A stretch of 64,000 nt of DNA from MPNO01 sp965200535 (GCA_965200535.1 CBDAUF010000001.1:1240001-1304000), one strand, 5' to 3'; positions 1 to 10,038 are shown, numbered from the stretch's first letter. The notes: generated by a model not told the origin, from the sequence alone. Numbers and translations: made by a program.

Positions 1-1
1 G

Positions 2-1480
2 CGGCCGACGGGTCTGGCGGCGGCCGCGACCGTCTGCGGCTTCAGCCTGAGCTGGACCAATGTGGCGGGGGCGGACGAGTATTTCGTGAACTACCGGACC
101 GCCGCCTCGGCGCCCTGGCAGGGAGAGGACCTGACCGCCAATCCGTGGGATCTGGTCGAACTCCGCTCCGCGCAATCCTATGAGCTTCGGGTGGGCGCCC
201 GGTTCGACGACGGCAACGGGCCCGGCGAGACACGCTGGTCGGACATCGTCACGGCCACCACGAACAAGATCGGCCAGGTCCTCGATCTGGCGGTGGCGCC
301 GGGGAATGAGCGGCTGACCGTCTCCTGGACGGAAAGGAACTTCACGGCGGGCCTTCACAAGGTCAAGCTGAAAAAGGGAACCGAGGAAACGGTGTATCAT
401 GCGGTCTCGTCGCCCTACGTCATCAGCGGTCTGGATAACGGCACCGAATATGTCGTGGAGGTGTCCCCTGCCTGCGACGGCAGCGAGAGTTATATCGGCT
501 TCCCGGCCGTTACACCGCAAGGGCTGGAGGTGGTGCCGGGCAACCAGCAGTTGACGGCGAGCTGGGCGGGCGCGGAACCGAACCTGCGCTACAAGAAGTC
601 GTCGGCAACGTCCTGGACGGTGGTGGCGGCGACAAGCCCGTATACCGTGACCGGCCTGGGCAACGACCTGAGCTACGATCTGCAGGTCGGCACCTCGGGA
701 GGAACATGGTCGGACACCGTGACGGGCACGCCGTTCGGGCCGCCGGCCAACCTGACCGTGACGCCGGACGAACCCGGTCAATTGCGCGTCGAGATCGATC
801 GGAACACGCAGATCGATGCACGTGTGCTCGAATGGCGCGTGAAAGACTCGGGAAGCGCCTGGAACAGGTTGAGGGGTGTCGGCTACGCCGAGAACCTCGA
901 GAACCTGCAGAACGGCACCGAATACGAGGTCCGGTTCGGGTCGGTCAAGGCGGGCCTGATCCAGTGGGCCGGCCCGGTCAGCGCGACGCCCTTCGGCAAC
1001 CCGACGGGGCTGGAGGTCCTGTCGGGCGACGGGGAGCTGGAGGTGCGCTGGACCGGTGGCGAGGGCGCCGCGTCGCACAAGCTGCGCTGGCGCAGCCAGG
1101 GCGCGAGCGAATGGACGGAGATCGACCCGGCGACCAGCCCGCACACGATTTCCAGCCTGACCAACGGCAACAAGTACGAGATCGAGGTCGCTGCCTCGCA
1201 CGGCACGCATGTGCGGTGGACGAGTGCGCTCGACACCGCACCCTCGACAACTCCCTTGACGACTCTAGTCGGGATCGCCTGCGGCATAGATGTAAGCTGG
1301 CGTCGGGTGACCGGCGCCACCGAATACCGTATCAGGTCGAGAGAGACCGGCGAGACGGGATGGCTGGAGCAATCCGCCAGCGGCAGCGCCGACGCCTCGG
1401 AGATAACGCTCCCCTCTTACAAGAGCGAAACCGGATATGACGTTCAGGTCGGCGTCGCCAGCGGGGGAACCTACACTTGA
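2..1480 (+). CDS. Giant fibronectin-III repeat protein, 5' part ending at an in-frame TGA
   Basis: This is the upstream part of a surface protein whose start lies before the window. The frame is open from base 2 and shows about six fibronectin type III repeats of 85-90 residues, each with the pattern L-x-V-x-x-G...L-x-V-x-W and an N-G-T-x-Y-x-V-x-V hairpin. It stops at TGA (1478-1480), but the same frame continues immediately downstream with another intact repeat. Neighbouring repeats carry Trp at the position of the TGA (G-T-W-S-D and V-K-W-S-D contexts), so the codon is most simply a TGG-to-TGA nonsense change. Such repeats usually mediate adhesion or spacing on the cell surface. As written, the product would lack its outer-membrane anchor. 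Confidence 0.8.
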   Translation, partial: RPTGLAAAATVCGFSLSWTNVAGADEYFVNYRTAASAPWQGEDLTANPWDLVELRSAQSYELRVGARFDDGNGPGETRWSDIVTATTNKIGQVLDLAVAPGNERLTVSWTERNFTAGLHKVKLKKGTEETVYHAVSSPYVISGLDNGTEYVVEVSPACDGSESYIGFPAVTPQGLEVVPGNQQLTASWAGAEPNLRYKKSSATSWTVVAATSPYTVTGLGNDLSYDLQVGTSGGTWSDTVTGTPFGPPANLTVTPDEPGQLRVEIDRNTQIDARVLEWRVKDSGSAWNRLRGVGYAENLENLQNGTEYEVRFGSVKAGLIQWAGPVSATPFGNPTGLEVLSGDGELEVRWTGGEGAASHKLRWRSQGASEWTEIDPATSPHTISSLTNGNKYEIEVAASHGTHVRWTSALDTAPSTTPLTTLVGIACGIDVSWRRVTGATEYRIRSRETGETGWLEQSASGSADASEITLPSYKSETGYDVQVGVASGGTYT

Positions 1481-1840
1481 CCGGCGAATTCCGAGACCGC
1501 AACCACGAAGGCTGCCGCAAAACCGACAGGCCTCAGGACAGCGCCCGCAGCCAGCGGCGGCCTGGAACTCGTCTGGGACTACGAACCGAGCGGGACCAGC
1601 TCGCTGGCGGCTGTCGATCACTACATACGCTATCGGGAAAGCGGCACGACCGGGTGGACGGAACTCCGCCCGACCGGGTTCAGCCGGTCCGTAAGGAATG
1701 CGGGGAAGGAAATAGTTGCGACCCTGAAAGACCTGACGCAGGGCAAGACATACGAGGCGCAGGTCGGGGCCGCGTGTTACGAGGATACCGCGGTCAAGTG
1801 GTCGGACAGTGCGACCGCGACGCTCTACGGACCCTCCGGC

Positions 1841-4800
1841 TTGAAGACGGTGTCAGGGAACGGCGACATCACCGTTTCCTGGACCGCGTCGGCGGGCGCC
1901 GCCTCGCACCATCTTCGCTACCGTATTCTCCAGAATCCCCCTCGCGACTGGGGGCCGGCAGGCGGCGGCGACTACCTGGTCCTCGGCGCTGCGGAAACCC
2001 AGACCACGCTTGCCAACCGCGAGGTGGGCCGGACCTATCTGGTGCAGGTCGGCGCCAAGCATGACGGTGTGATCTACTGGTCACAGGTTGCGTCGCAATC
2101 GGTCGTCGATACACCCACCATAACAGGCGTCCAGGGCAGGGACGGCATTCTGGAGGTGGGGATCGGCCATGTGTCCTCGCTCCGCGGAACGAATGCGCAC
2201 AGGCTGCATTATCGCGAGAGCAGCCAAAGCGACCCGAATCCGAACCGTTGGCTGGGGAACTATGTCGCCGAGCAGGAAGACTACCGAATCCTCGGACTGA
2301 CCAACGGCACCACCTACGAAATCCGGCTCACGGCCACCTTCCCCAACGGGGTCGAGCGCAGCGCCGTCACTGAGGGAACGCCGTTCGCCAAGCCCGCGGA
2401 CATATGGATTCTCAACGGCAGCGGGAAGCTGGAAGCTCGCTGGACCGCCGCCGCCGGCGCCGGGTCCTACACTGTGCGCTACCGCAAGGAGACGGAAACG
2501 GCGTGGCAGGAGGTCACGGGCGAAACCGGCGTCTCGCGCGAGATTGCGGGCCTCGACAACGAGACCATCTATGTGGTTCAGGTCGGCACCGCCCACGAAG
2601 ATTCCGACACCATCCTGTGGGCGAGGGAACTCACGGGCCGCCCCGGCGTCATTCCCGCAGCCCCGACCGTGACGCCGCTTGCTTGCGGCCTGAGAGTCGA
2701 GGGGCAGCAACTCACAGGCGTCACCGCCGATTATACGGCGGTGTTTCGCGAGATCGATAACGACGGCAATGCCGGCGCCTGGGACAACAGCTACAGTCTG
2801 AACAAGATTATCAACGGCGGCCTGGCACGAGATGTCAATTTGTATCCGGGCCAGCGTTACGAGGCCCGGATCGGGGCAAAGTTTCCCGGGTCAGGCGGCG
2901 GATTCATCTACTATTGGGGTCCCGAAACGGAGGCAACCTCCCTGGCCGGCGAGCCGCCGGACACTGTGGTCGTGACGTCCAGCACCAGCGGCAGCACGAT
3001 CTCTCTCAACGTGATCTGGGCCAAACGGCCCGGCTCCAGCGGCCATTCGGTGCGCTACAGACTGAGCGATGACGGCACCGGCAGCCCGGGCGCATGGACT
3101 ACCGAGCATAATCAGTCGTCTCCTTACTCGAAGTCCGGGCTGGACAGCGGCGCCTATGATGTGCAGGTCGCCACGCTCTGTCTCAACAGCGCAGGCACTG
3201 TCGAAGAGTTCTGGTCGTCAAACGCTGGCAACCCGACGCTTACGGCGCCGTCCGCGCTCCGTGCACAAAGCAGGTCAACCACTTCGATAGAGCTGGTTTG
3301 GGCCTCCCCTGCCGGTATTAGCATTACCGGCAAGGAAGCCTGTTACAGGCTGGCGTCGTCCGGCGGCAAATGGACAAAGGAGACCGTTACGGTGGGCGAG
3401 AACGATGTCCATACCGTGACCGGCCTCGCTGCCGGCGAGACCTACCAGTTCCGGGTGCGCCATCAAACCGCGGCCGGCTGGAGCCCGTATTCCGAGATCA
3501 TTCTGGTCAATACAGCCCTCACCCCGAAGATCAAACTGGTCAAAGGCGGGGAGTTGCAGCTCATCGTCACATGGGATGATGTGTCCGGCGGCGCGGATTC
3601 CTGGACGCTGCGATACCGCAAGGGGGCGGACTTCATCTACGATGGCAATTTGAACGGGATCACGACAATCACGGAGGTGACCAGCCCATACACAATCTCT
3701 GTTCCGACCAGCGGAACGTACCGGGTGCGACTCGGCGCCGTAAAGGACGGTTCGACCTTCTGGAGCGCGAGCAAGAGTGCTTCCGCGCTGGTGAAGGCGG
3801 TTGCGGTCAACGATCTTGTGGTGACACCGGGCGATGGGCAGTTGGTGGCGAACTGGACACGGACGGGGGGATCCGAAGACATTGAAGCCCTGTGGGTCCG
3901 CCAAGTAGGGCATACTGCCTGGAATGATTTTAGTTATGATCCCATCACCAGCCCGCAGACGATCACCAAGGTCGGGGGAGCGAGCGGAAGCCACCCGGCC
4001 CTTGTGAACGGCACGACCTATGAGGTGCGAGTTTCCACGAGTTTTACCAGGCACAACCCAACTCAATTTCTATACAGCGAACCCGTCGCGGCCACGCCGG
4101 GCAAAAACCCGCATCCCGCCAATGTGAAGGCCGTGGCCGGCGATGCGAAGCTGGCCGTGTCCTGGAACGATGCCTCCGGCGCAACATCGCACTCGGTGCG
4201 GCACAGGCAGAGCGATGATGGCACCGGCAGCCCCGGAAGCTGGACCACGGCGACATCCGCCTCGAAGCCTTACGACATCACCGGGCTGACCAACGGCACG
4301 GAATATGACGTGCAGGTGGGCGCGGTGCATTCCACCGGCACGCCGCCGACCGACACGACAGTCTGGTCGCCCACCATCAAGGGCACGCCGGCGAAAGGCG
4401 CCTCCGGCATGATGGGGCCGCCCAGAGGGCTGGCCGTCGATCCCGGCAACGGCGTCGTCGGCATGACCTGGCAGCCGCCGGGAGAGGAAACCGAAGACGA
4501 CCAGCCCCCCGGCAACGGCGTCAACGGGCACGGCCTGAACGCGCGCAGCGTGAAGGGCACCCGGGGCCAGAGCGGCAGCAGTGACGACGATGACAGCGGC
4601 GATACCCCGGCCCCCACCGGCTACGAGGTCGGCTACACCCTGTCGGGTTCGGAGTGGAGCGCGGGCGGCTCGCAGCAGGTCTCCGGCCTCGCGGCCTCGA
4701 TCACCGGCCTCGAAAACGGCAAGGCCTACGCCTTCCGCGTGCGCGCGCTCGCCGACGGCGAGCCGGGCGAATGGTCCGAGACGCTGACGGCGACGCCGGA

Positions 4801-7504
4801 AGCTCCGGACAATGAGCCGGGCGAGGGGCCGAGCTACGAGGGCGTGGAGTCTCCCGCGCTGAGCTTCGTGGCCGGTGAGAAGATCGCCCCGGTGACGCTG
4901 CCGGCGGCGAGCGGCGGCAGCGGGGCGCTGACCTACTCGGTCGCACCGGCATTGGCGAACGGCCTCGCCTTCGATGCGGCAACGCGCCAGATCTCCGGCA
5001 CGCCGGCCGCGGCCGCGGATGCGGTGAACTACACGCTGACCGCCGCCGATGAGGATGGCAACACGGCGGAGCTTGCCTTCACCGTGACGGTGACCGGAGA
5101 TGCGACGGCGCCGACAGTGACGCTGGCGGCGGCGGACGGTGTCGAGAGCCCGGTCGCCGGCGCCTTCGGCATCGCCATTGCCTTCAGCGAGCCGGTGACG
5201 GGCTTCGCCCTCGCCGACCTGACGGTGGCCAACGGCGCGGCCTCGGACCTCGCGGGCTCGGATGCGGCGTGGACGGCGACCGTGACCCCGGACGAGGGGT
5301 TCTCCGGCAACCTGACGGTGGACCTCGCGGCAGGCGCGGTCGAGGACGCGGCCGGCAACGGCAACGAGGCGGCGCCGACGCTGACGGTCGCGGTGGTGGC
5401 CCCGCTGCCGAAACCGGCGAACGTGGCGAACGCGACCACGGCGGAGACGAAGTGGAAGTCCCTCGATGTGACCTTCGACGCGCCGCCCGCCTGGGCGGAC
5501 TGGGTTGCGGCGAACACCCAGATCCGCGTGCTGGGGATGAAGGAAGGCGCGAAGCGCACCGGCTGGATGGCGCTCAAGACGGTCACTGTCGATGGCAGCC
5601 GGGTGCATGCCTCGACGAAGCCGAGGCTCGCCATCGGGCGGGTGTACGAGGTCGAGCTGCGCCTCTGCGGCGAGACCGTCTCGGACGCCGGGTGCAGCGA
5701 GGCGTCCGACATGGTGCACAGCGCGACGCCGGCGTCGGCGACAGCGCTGAAGCTCGCCTGGAGCATCGGCAATATCGGCGGCAAGAAGAACCTGCAGGCG
5801 GCCTACGAGATCGGCTACGCCAAGGACACGTCGGCGAACGAGCCGGAGAAGCTGCTCGCCGAGGTGCCCGACTTCGGTGCGAAGGAGGCGGAGGTGGACG
5901 GTCTCGAGGCGGGGACGGAATATCGTCTGTTCGTGCGCAGCGCGATCGACTGGCAGGGCGCGCGTCTGTTCGCCTCGAACTGGACGTCGGCGACGGCATC
6001 GACGGCATCGGATGCGGAGAGCCTTGCGGGCGAGGCGCTGAAGCGTGCGCTCGCGGGCCAGGCGCGCCAGCTTCTGGAGGACGCGTCGGACGCGATCGGC
6101 CGCCGGATGTCGTCGGGCGGTGCGGGCAGCGACCTTCTGTCGGCGTTTGCCGGTCTGCTGGGGGGCCAGGGTCCGGGCGGCTGTGCGCTCGAGGACAGTA
6201 TCGAGGACTGCGTGACCGGCGGGGACAGCAAGTCCCTCGCGCAGACGCACGGCGGCTTCGGGGGTACGGGTGATCGTTTCGGCTTCGGGGGCAGCGGCGG
6301 TACGAACCGTTCGTACAGCCTCTCGGACCTGAGCGGCCTGATGAAGAGCCAGGGCTTTGCGATCTCGCTCAACCGCCCGCTGCCGACCATGGGCTTTGCC
6401 CAGGAGGAGGCGCCGGCCGACGACGCCGGGATGCAGCTGACCCTGTGGGGCCAGGGCGCCGGGGGCGGTTCCGACGGTGCGATGTTCTGGGGCATGGATG
6501 CCTCGATGGGCGAGCGCTGGATGACCGGGATCGCCTTTGCCGAGAGCGGCGCCATCGCCGCATCGGGTCTCAAGCACGGGGATGCGCGCGTCTCCGGGTT
6601 CGCGGAGAGCGAGGTGACGGCGGTCTACCCCTACGCGCGGGGCCGCTTTGCCTCGGGTCTGGAACTCTGGAGCCTGGCCGGCTGGGGCAAGGGCCGGGTG
6701 GACAGCCGGTGGACGGGGTTTGCCCCGGGGTCGGGTCCGGTGGAGATCGATCTCGCCGGCGGTCTCGGGTTCAGCCTCGGCATGGCGGGTGCGGAACAGG
6801 TGCTGTACGAGGCCGACGGCCTCAGCGTCTCCGCGGTCGGCGATGCGGGGTGGTCGCGCCTCGCGGTCTCGGGCGGCACGGCGGACGGTGTGTCGGCGAC
6901 GGTCACGCGGACGCGGGTTGCGGTGTCTGGCCGGTATGCGGAAGGCGGTCTGGCGTCGTCGCTCCGCATCGGCGGTCGCGTGGACGGCGGCGACGGCGAG
7001 ACGGCGTCTGGCGCCGAGGTGTCGGGCGAGGTCCGCCACGCGTGGGGCCGCTGGGAAGTGGGCGCGCAAGGCCGCTGGTACACGGCGGAGACGACGGGCG
7101 CCGGGTTCGGCGAGCGGGGCGTGCGGGCCGCGGTCGGCCTGCGTGCGAAGGCCGACGGGACGGGCCTCGCATTCGCGCTGTCGCCGGGCTGGGGCGCGTC
7201 GGGCGCACAGCAGGGCGAGAGCGGCCTCTTGGGCACGCTGGACGGCGATGCGGCGGAGCAGGAGCCTGCGGCGCATCTCGACGGGCGCGTCTCGTGGGGC
7301 ATCCAGGTCCCGGGTCTGATCGCACACCGCGAGATGCTGCGCCCGTACGCGGAGTTCTCGCTCACCGACGGTGCCTCGCACCAGGTGCGCACGGGCGTCG
7401 CGCTGGAGGGCCCGGTGCGGATCAACCTCGCGCTGGAGCACCGGAAGGACGCCGCCGGCCCCGCCGAACACGGCATCATGCTGCGGCTCGACGTGCAATT
7501 CTGA
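1841..7504 (+). CDS. FnIII/Ig-repeat autotransporter-like outer-membrane protein, main part
   Basis: This is the same reading frame as the segment ending at 1480; bases 1481-1840 are also open and encode one more FnIII repeat, so 1841 is only the first ATG after the nonsense codon. About ten FnIII repeats are followed by an acidic linker (near 4560-4610), a cadherin-like putative Ig domain (about 4840-5100), a bacterial Ig-like domain with SPVAGAFGI and FSEPVTGF motifs (about 5110-5400), two more FnIII-like units, a helical Gly/Ser-rich linker, and about 330 residues with alternating hydrophobic strands ending in Phe (LRLDVQF). The ending is typical of an outer-membrane barrel of autotransporter type. 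The likely role is adhesin or surface structure; the ligand is unknown. Without its native start and signal peptide this part probably is not exported unless the TGA is read through. Confidence 0.8.
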   Translation: MKTVSGNGDITVSWTASAGAASHHLRYRILQNPPRDWGPAGGGDYLVLGAAETQTTLANREVGRTYLVQVGAKHDGVIYWSQVASQSVVDTPTITGVQGRDGILEVGIGHVSSLRGTNAHRLHYRESSQSDPNPNRWLGNYVAEQEDYRILGLTNGTTYEIRLTATFPNGVERSAVTEGTPFAKPADIWILNGSGKLEARWTAAAGAGSYTVRYRKETETAWQEVTGETGVSREIAGLDNETIYVVQVGTAHEDSDTILWARELTGRPGVIPAAPTVTPLACGLRVEGQQLTGVTADYTAVFREIDNDGNAGAWDNSYSLNKIINGGLARDVNLYPGQRYEARIGAKFPGSGGGFIYYWGPETEATSLAGEPPDTVVVTSSTSGSTISLNVIWAKRPGSSGHSVRYRLSDDGTGSPGAWTTEHNQSSPYSKSGLDSGAYDVQVATLCLNSAGTVEEFWSSNAGNPTLTAPSALRAQSRSTTSIELVWASPAGISITGKEACYRLASSGGKWTKETVTVGENDVHTVTGLAAGETYQFRVRHQTAAGWSPYSEIILVNTALTPKIKLVKGGELQLIVTWDDVSGGADSWTLRYRKGADFIYDGNLNGITTITEVTSPYTISVPTSGTYRVRLGAVKDGSTFWSASKSASALVKAVAVNDLVVTPGDGQLVANWTRTGGSEDIEALWVRQVGHTAWNDFSYDPITSPQTITKVGGASGSHPALVNGTTYEVRVSTSFTRHNPTQFLYSEPVAATPGKNPHPANVKAVAGDAKLAVSWNDASGATSHSVRHRQSDDGTGSPGSWTTATSASKPYDITGLTNGTEYDVQVGAVHSTGTPPTDTTVWSPTIKGTPAKGASGMMGPPRGLAVDPGNGVVGMTWQPPGEETEDDQPPGNGVNGHGLNARSVKGTRGQSGSSDDDDSGDTPAPTGYEVGYTLSGSEWSAGGSQQVSGLAASITGLENGKAYAFRVRALADGEPGEWSETLTATPEAPDNEPGEGPSYEGVESPALSFVAGEKIAPVTLPAASGGSGALTYSVAPALANGLAFDAATRQISGTPAAAADAVNYTLTAADEDGNTAELAFTVTVTGDATAPTVTLAAADGVESPVAGAFGIAIAFSEPVTGFALADLTVANGAASDLAGSDAAWTATVTPDEGFSGNLTVDLAAGAVEDAAGNGNEAAPTLTVAVVAPLPKPANVANATTAETKWKSLDVTFDAPPAWADWVAANTQIRVLGMKEGAKRTGWMALKTVTVDGSRVHASTKPRLAIGRVYEVELRLCGETVSDAGCSEASDMVHSATPASATALKLAWSIGNIGGKKNLQAAYEIGYAKDTSANEPEKLLAEVPDFGAKEAEVDGLEAGTEYRLFVRSAIDWQGARLFASNWTSATASTASDAESLAGEALKRALAGQARQLLEDASDAIGRRMSSGGAGSDLLSAFAGLLGGQGPGGCALEDSIEDCVTGGDSKSLAQTHGGFGGTGDRFGFGGSGGTNRSYSLSDLSGLMKSQGFAISLNRPLPTMGFAQEEAPADDAGMQLTLWGQGAGGGSDGAMFWGMDASMGERWMTGIAFAESGAIAASGLKHGDARVSGFAESEVTAVYPYARGRFASGLELWSLAGWGKGRVDSRWTGFAPGSGPVEIDLAGGLGFSLGMAGAEQVLYEADGLSVSAVGDAGWSRLAVSGGTADGVSATVTRTRVAVSGRYAEGGLASSLRIGGRVDGGDGETASGAEVSGEVRHAWGRWEVGAQGRWYTAETTGAGFGERGVRAAVGLRAKADGTGLAFALSPGWGASGAQQGESGLLGTLDGDAAEQEPAAHLDGRVSWGIQVPGLIAHREMLRPYAEFSLTDGASHQVRTGVALEGPVRINLALEHRKDAAGPAEHGIMLRLDVQF

Positions 7505-7738
7505 CAACAGCGCGGGAGGGGGACTCCCCCTCCCGCCATCTGCCTCCGGCATTCCGACCCGCGCAAGCGACGGCGCCCGTACGCGGAGTTCTCGCTCACC
7601 GACGGCGCGTCGCACCAGCTGCGCACGGGCGTCGCGCTGGAAGGCCCGGTGCGGACCAACCTCGCGCTGGAACACCGGAAGGACGCCGCGGGCCCCGCCG
7701 AGCACGGCATCATGCTGCGCCTCGATACCGGGTTCTGA
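7341..7738 (+). repeat. Direct duplication of the barrel 3' end (164 bp + 70 bp spacer + 164 bp)
   Basis: Bases 7341-7504 (last 54 codons and stop of the barrel gene) recur at 7575-7738 with the same length, the same stop codon and only scattered, mostly synonymous differences. The second copy encodes the same final strands but ends in LDTGF instead of LDVQF. It has no start codon or ribosome-binding site of its own and is a silent remnant. It could be the trace of a deleted tandem paralogue or a cassette for exchanging the barrel terminus. Confidence 0.85.
7512..7536 (+). terminator. Perfect 11-bp hairpin after the surface-protein stop
   Basis: Eight bases after the TGA, an 11-bp perfect inverted repeat (7512-7522 with 7526-7536) closes a 3-base loop (ACT). 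The stem is all G/C except one A-T pair. No T-run follows, so it may be a weak intrinsic terminator or a 3'-end stabiliser. Confidence 0.55.
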
Positions 7739-8176
7739 GACCGGGCAGGCGGCGGCGGGGAGACCTGCCGCCGTCTGTCCCCCTCCGCGGGGTCATGGCG
7801 CCTGTCCGGGATCCCGCACCCGTCTGACGATCCACACCGCTCCCGCCCATGACATGCGCGCCGTCGCCATTGCCGGTGAACAGAGCGGTATCCAGCGGTT
7901 GGCACCGTGCGGACACCGTTCGGCGGCCGGCAACCGATCGGTGGGCCGGTCGCCGGGGAGGCCGCGCGCCGCCGCGACGCTGTGAGACGCTGCCGGGATC
8001 GCCGCCGCGCCATCGCTTGCGCGGGTCGGGCTTCCCGGGATCGTCCCGATCCCCGTCGGCGGGGATCGCACGCCGTCCTGCGGCAGCGCCGGCAACAGAG
8101 GAGCCTGGGTTCGGTCGGGCGAGGTCTGGCGCCCGAGGGCGCTTGGCCTTCGCCGTCCCCTGTCCGGAGCCCGCCG
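7739..8176. other. Intergenic stretch without recognisable gene
   Basis: Between the duplicated barrel end and the MoxR gene I see no convincing gene. Open frames here lack protein-like composition and a ribosome-binding site. Confidence 0.5.
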
Positions 8177-9196
8177 ATGCCCGACACCGTCTCCGCCGAC
8201 TACGCCCTCAACCCGAATGAACTGGCCTCCACCCTCGCCCTGCTGGTCGAGGCCCGCCAGCCCTGCATCGTCTGGGGCCCGCCCGGCTGCGCCAAGTCGC
8301 AGATCGCGCAGCAGGTCGCCGCCGAGGCCGGGCGCGCCTACATCGACGTCCGCGCGCTGCTGCTCGATCCCGTGGACTTGCGCGGCATCCCGTGGCGCGA
8401 TGCATCCGACCGCACCCGCTGGGCGCCGCCGTCGTTCCTGCCGCCGTCCGACGATCCCGGGCGCTTCCTCATCAACCTCGAGGAACTGCCGTCGGCCGTG
8501 CCCACGGTCCAGGCCGCCTTGTATCAATTGGTCCTCGACCGCCGGGTCGGCGAGTACGAACTGCCGGACGGCGCCTCGCTGATCGCCTGCGGCAACCGGG
8601 AGAGCGACCGCGGGGTCGCGCACCGGATGCCGACGCCGCTCGCCTCCCGCTTCGTCCACCTGGAGATCCGGGTCGATGCGGCGGACTGGTGCGCCTGGGG
8701 CGCCGCCAATGGCATCGCGCCGGAGGTGCTGTTCTTCATCCAGCTCCGGCCCGAGCTGCTGCACGACTTCGATCCGCGGTCGAAGGAGAAGGCCTTCGCC
8801 TCGCCCCGCACCTGGGAGTTCGTCTCCAACATCGTGCAGCGCCGGAACGGCCTCGATCCGGCCGCCGAGCGGGCGCTGTTCCGGGGCGCCGTGGGCGAGG
8901 CAGCGGCGATGGAGTTCGCCGCCTTCCTCAGGATCTGGCGCGAACTGCCCCATCCCCGGGCGGTGATCGACGATCCCGCGAACGCGGAGGTGCCGGAGAA
9001 CGCGAGCGCGCTGATCGCCTTGTGCGGCTCGCTCTACCGCCTCGCCAGCGACGTCACCCTCGATGCCATCGTCACCTATGCCACGCGTCTCAGGCGCGAG
9101 GTCGGCGAGTTCCTGGTCGGCTCCTGCATCCGCCGCGATCCCGCGCTGCAGCGCTCGCCCGCCTTCATCCGCTGGGCCGCCGCCCGGACCCGGTGA
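8177..9196 (+). CDS. MoxR-family AAA+ ATPase
   Basis: The 339-residue product is a MoxR-type AAA+ ATPase, a chaperone family that usually remodels a partner carrying a von Willebrand A domain. Walker A is GPPGCAKS near residue 35; a Walker B-like INLEELPSA follows near residue 100, then sensor motifs (ACGNRESD) near 140. I chose ATG 8177 because homology begins there; an in-frame extension upstream is GC-rich non-protein sequence. The next gene, 20 bases downstream, is DUF3150-like, a usual companion of this ATPase in plasmid or integrative-element loci. The expected third member (VWA protein) is absent, probably lost when the IS91 material inserted. Confidence 0.85.
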   Translation: MPDTVSADYALNPNELASTLALLVEARQPCIVWGPPGCAKSQIAQQVAAEAGRAYIDVRALLLDPVDLRGIPWRDASDRTRWAPPSFLPPSDDPGRFLINLEELPSAVPTVQAALYQLVLDRRVGEYELPDGASLIACGNRESDRGVAHRMPTPLASRFVHLEIRVDAADWCAWGAANGIAPEVLFFIQLRPELLHDFDPRSKEKAFASPRTWEFVSNIVQRRNGLDPAAERALFRGAVGEAAAMEFAAFLRIWRELPHPRAVIDDPANAEVPENASALIALCGSLYRLASDVTLDAIVTYATRLRREVGEFLVGSCIRRDPALQRSPAFIRWAAARTR

Positions 9197-9216
9197 CACC
9201 ATCCCCGGAGGAGTCC

Positions 9217-10038
9217 ATGAACCTCAGCCACGACGCCATGCTGGTCGCCCTCAGGATCTCGGCCTGGTCGGGCCGGCTGCACGACCGCGAGGCCAGCACC
9301 CATGTCGCCGTCAGCCACGACGCATCGACCGGCGCCGGGCGCTACAACAAGCGCCTGCTGCCGAAGGCCGCCTTCGCGGCGCTCGCCGCGACCACGAGCC
9401 GGGCGAGGGCCGCGCATCACGAGCAGACCCTGCCCTGGGACGACCGGGGATGCCGCCTGCTCACCGTCGCCAACCACGAGCGCTACACCGAACTGCTGGA
9501 GGGTCTGCGGGAGCGCATGGTGCGCGAGCGCGCCCGCTTCATCGAGGACTACGACGACAATGTCGACCGGGCGCGGCTCGAACTGGGCAAGCTGTTCCGC
9601 ATCGAGGAGTATCCGTCGAAGGAGGCGCTCCGGGACCGCTTCTCGATCCGCTGGCGCATCATGCCGGTGCCGGACGCCGGCCACTTCATGGCGAAGCTCG
9701 CCTCCGACGACACCGAGCGGGTGAAGCGCGACATCGAGCGCCGGATCGAGGAGCGCCTCCACGACGCTTCGCTCGACCAGCCCATGCGAACGCAGGCTCT
9801 ACACTTCACCTTCAAGAAGACGCGCGACAAGCTCGGTATCGATCGCCGCCACACCTTCCACAGCCTGCGTCACTCGGCCGCCACCCATCTTCTCGAGCGC
9901 GGCGCGGACATCGAGGTGATCCGCGACGCGCTCGGGCATCGAAGCGCCGACACGACCCGCGACTACGCCCGCGCCACGGGCAAGATGTTCGAGACCCTCG
10001 ACCACCCCCTGTCGCGCTTCCCGGTCCTGCGAAGCTGA
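9217..10038 (+). CDS. DUF3150-like protein fused to a tyrosine-recombinase C-terminus (chimera)
   Basis: ATG 9217 is preceded by GGAGGAG. The first about 188 residues resemble DUF3150-type partners of MoxR ATPases: a helical protein with the R-x-S-x-W-x-G-R-x-x-D start and a basic amphipathic tail. Near base 9780 the protein switches in frame to the catalytic C-terminus of a tyrosine recombinase, with HSLRH, an LGH box and the nucleophile Tyr in TRDYARA. The recombinase N-terminus and its first catalytic Arg are missing. Tyrosine recombinases of this kind precede IS91-family transposases, and the transposase starts 6 bases downstream, so the fusion probably marks the left edge of an IS91-type element whose 5' part was deleted. 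Neither half is likely to be fully functional. Confidence 0.75.
   Translation: MNLSHDAMLVALRISAWSGRLHDREASTHVAVSHDASTGAGRYNKRLLPKAAFAALAATTSRARAAHHEQTLPWDDRGCRLLTVANHERYTELLEGLRERMVRERARFIEDYDDNVDRARLELGKLFRIEEYPSKEALRDRFSIRWRIMPVPDAGHFMAKLASDDTERVKRDIERRIEERLHDASLDQPMRTQALHFTFKKTRDKLGIDRRHTFHSLRHSAATHLLERGADIEVIRDALGHRSADTTRDYARATGKMFETLDHPLSRFPVLRS

Noticed and set aside
1478..1480. Selenocysteine at the TGA of the surface protein
   Set aside because: The position corresponds to a structural Trp in FnIII repeats, not a redox Cys, and no suitable hairpin follows; a nonsense change is simpler.
4070..7705. A 1211-residue open frame on the minus strand opposite the barrel gene
   Set aside because: It is Arg/Ala-rich shadow sequence created by codon bias of the plus-strand gene; no domain and no ribosome-binding site.
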